Below are positions 4,041-5,400 of a stretch of DNA of 5,400 nt, in pieces. The DNA is taken from contig JAFYBD010000045.1 of assembly GCA_017540385.1 (NCBI GenBank), positions 1 through 5,400 of the forward strand, read 5' to 3'. The notes beneath the pieces are model-generated. The model was not told the origin of the DNA, did no database searches, and saw only the letters and a program-made list of their open reading frames with translations. Every line of letters starts with the position of its first letter. Position 1 is the first letter of the stretch. This DNA is from Lentisphaeria bacterium (GTDB taxonomy: Bacteria > Verrucomicrobiota > Lentisphaeria > Victivallales > UBA1829). The position numbers and the translations under genes are program-made.

Positions 4041-5400
4041 ATGAAGATCACCAACCCCACGCAGATCCGCAACTTCGTTGTAGCAGGCCACAACGGCAGC
4101 GGCAAGACCACCCTTTGCGACCTGATGCTTTTCAAGGCGGGAGCCGTTGACCGCCTCGGGTCCGTCGACGCGAAGACCAGCGTCTCCGACTTCACTCCCG
4201 ACGAGCAGGACAAGCGTTCCAGCATCTACGCTTCGTTCATGCACTGCGACTGGAAGGACCACAAGCTCTTCCTGACCGACACTCCCGGCTACGGCGAGTT
4301 CGTCGGCGAAGTCATCTCCTCGTTCCGTTCCTGCGGGTTCGCCGTGATCGTCCTCGATGGCGTCGACGGCATCCAGATCGGTTCCACCCGCGCCTGGTCG
4401 TTCGCCCGCGACTTCCTGCTTCCGCGCATGGTGTTCGTGAACCGCCTCGACCGCGAGCGCGCCAGCTTCGACACCGTCCTCGAGCATCTCCAGGAAGCCT
4501 ACGGCAAGACCGTCTGCGTGCCGATGACTCTCCCCGTCGGCAAGGAAGGCAACTTCTCCAAGGTCATCAGCGTGCTCGACACGCCCGACAGCGAAATCCC
4601 GGCCGACCTGAAGGACGCCGTGGAGGAATACCGCACCCAGCTGAAGGACGCCGCCGCCGAATCCGACGAAGCGCTCATGGAGCGTTATCTCGAGGGTGAA
4701 GAGCTCACCGGCGAAGAGATCGCGAAGGGCCTCCACAAGGCCATCTTCTCCGGCAGCCTCGTCCCCGTGTTCGCCGGTTCCACCGCGAAGGACATCGGCG
4801 TCGCCGAGCTCCTGGACGGCATCGTTTCCCTCATGCCGAACCCGCTCGAACGCGTCCGCAAAGCCGAAGACGGCACCGAAGTCGTCCCGGCGGAAGACGG
4901 CCCGGCGGCCGCCTACGTCTTCAAGAGCGCCCTCGACCCCTTCATCGGTCAGATGGCCTATCTCCGCGTCCTCACCGGCAAGATCGGGTGCAACACCGAT
5001 ATGCTGAACCTGAACAAGGGCACCAAGGAACGCGTCGGCCAGCTCGTCCTGCTCCAGGGCAAGACCCAGATCCCGGTCGAAGAAGTCTGCCCCGGCTGCA
5101 TCGTCGGCGTCGCCAAGCTCAAAGGCACCACCACCGGCGACACCCTCGGCGCCTCCAAGGACAACCACGCCATGCCGCGCCAGGTCTATCCGAAGCCCGT
5201 CATCTCCTATGCGCTCTACGCCACGAAGAGCGGCGACGAAGACAAGATCATCCAGGGCCTCCAGCGCCTCTCCGAGTGCGACCCGACCCTCTACATCGAG
5301 CGCAACGACGAGACGCACGAATCCCTGCTGAAGGGCATGGGCGAACAGCACATCAACATCGCCATCAAGAACCTCAAGGCCACCGCCAAGGTCGACGTCC
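4041..5400 (+). CDS. fusA2: Elongation factor G-like translational GTPase (EF-G2 type), 3'-truncated by the window
   Basis: The visible 453 codons encode the G domain, domain II and the start of domain III; full EF-G is about 680-700 residues. G1 is GHNGSGKT (16-23), G3 is DTPG (80-83), G4 is NRLD (134-137) and G5 is near AGSTAKD (245-251). Domain II begins near AAYVFKSALDPFIGQMAYLRV (split 290-300 and 301-310), and PKPVISYALY marks entry to domain III, with GMGEQHINIAIKNL close to the end. Canonical EF-G has GH(I/V)DAGKT, DTPGHVDF and NKMD. Here the P-loop is GSGKT, the residue after DTPG is Tyr84 instead of the catalytic His, and switch I reads RSSI instead of RGIT. These are traits of the EF-G-like paralogue group (mycobacterial FusA2, Thermotoga TM1651-like), whose cellular role is poorly defined. 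The symbol is therefore a subfamily label, not proof of function. There is no stop before the window end. Confidence 0.9.
   Translation, partial: MKITNPTQIRNFVVAGHNGSGKTTLCDLMLFKAGAVDRLGSVDAKTSVSDFTPDEQDKRSSIYASFMHCDWKDHKLFLTDTPGYGEFVGEVISSFRSCGFAVIVLDGVDGIQIGSTRAWSFARDFLLPRMVFVNRLDRERASFDTVLEHLQEAYGKTVCVPMTLPVGKEGNFSKVISVLDTPDSEIPADLKDAVEEYRTQLKDAAAESDEALMERYLEGEELTGEEIAKGLHKAIFSGSLVPVFAGSTAKDIGVAELLDGIVSLMPNPLERVRKAEDGTEVVPAEDGPAAAYVFKSALDPFIGQMAYLRVLTGKIGCNTDMLNLNKGTKERVGQLVLLQGKTQIPVEEVCPGCIVGVAKLKGTTTGDTLGASKDNHAMPRQVYPKPVISYALYATKSGDEDKIIQGLQRLSECDPTLYIERNDETHESLLKGMGEQHINIAIKNLKATAKVDV

Noticed and set aside
3931..4044. 37-codon upstream frame in the EF-G-like leader, ending in ATGA overlap with the start codon
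   Set aside because: It has no ribosome binding site and unremarkable sequence, and the overlap arises automatically whenever ATG is followed by A. A true leader peptide cannot be excluded, but nothing supports it.
3807..5351. 514-codon minus-strand frame opposite the EF-G-like gene
   Set aside because: It is an antisense shadow of a well-supported GTPase gene and shows the same Val/Asp/Gly-rich artefact composition.

Overview
The window holds three protein genes and an unusual 1.18-kb intergenic region. The minus strand carries glgC (glucose-1-phosphate adenylyltransferase, 55-1281) and a CPA2-type cation:proton antiporter (1486-2859). The plus strand carries an elongation factor G-like translational GTPase that starts at 4041 and runs off the window. 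The genes are GC-rich with strong G/C preference at third codon positions, and they use Shine-Dalgarno sites and sigma-70-like promoters. This points to a GC-rich bacterium that makes glycogen. A Lentisphaerota/PVC-type or other gut or environmental Gram-negative host is only a weak guess; nothing here fixes the taxon.

Layout: glgC has its own promoter (about 1334-1361) and a strong ribosome binding site. It is separated from the upstream antiporter gene by 204 bp that also contains a probable intrinsic terminator (1375-1404), so the two genes are probably separate transcription units. The antiporter has an extended -10 promoter at 2925-2953 and a short leader with a hairpin. The EF-G-like gene has a near-consensus promoter at 3867-3895 and a leader of about 139 nt that can fold into hairpins. 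The antiporter and EF-G-like genes are therefore divergently transcribed.

Between those two promoters lie two kinds of repeat. At 2961-3049, just upstream of the antiporter -35 box, are four short degenerate CCGGGAAAACCCGG-type dyads with centres about 24.5 bp apart, resembling an operator array. At 3065-3712 is a visibly more A+T-rich tandem array: four copies, all in one orientation, of a perfect 16-bp inverted repeat with a 7-nt asymmetric spacer. These hairpins sit 182, 217 and 182 bp apart, separated by mosaic segments. No transposase, recombinase or conserved long reading frame accompanies the array, and its function is unknown. It is the most distinctive feature of the window.

The three proteins do not form an obvious pathway (glycogen synthesis, ion homeostasis, translation). 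A further point of interest is that glgC stops about 20 codons short of the usual C-terminus, while the same frame stays open and looks coding beyond the stop, up to the window edge.
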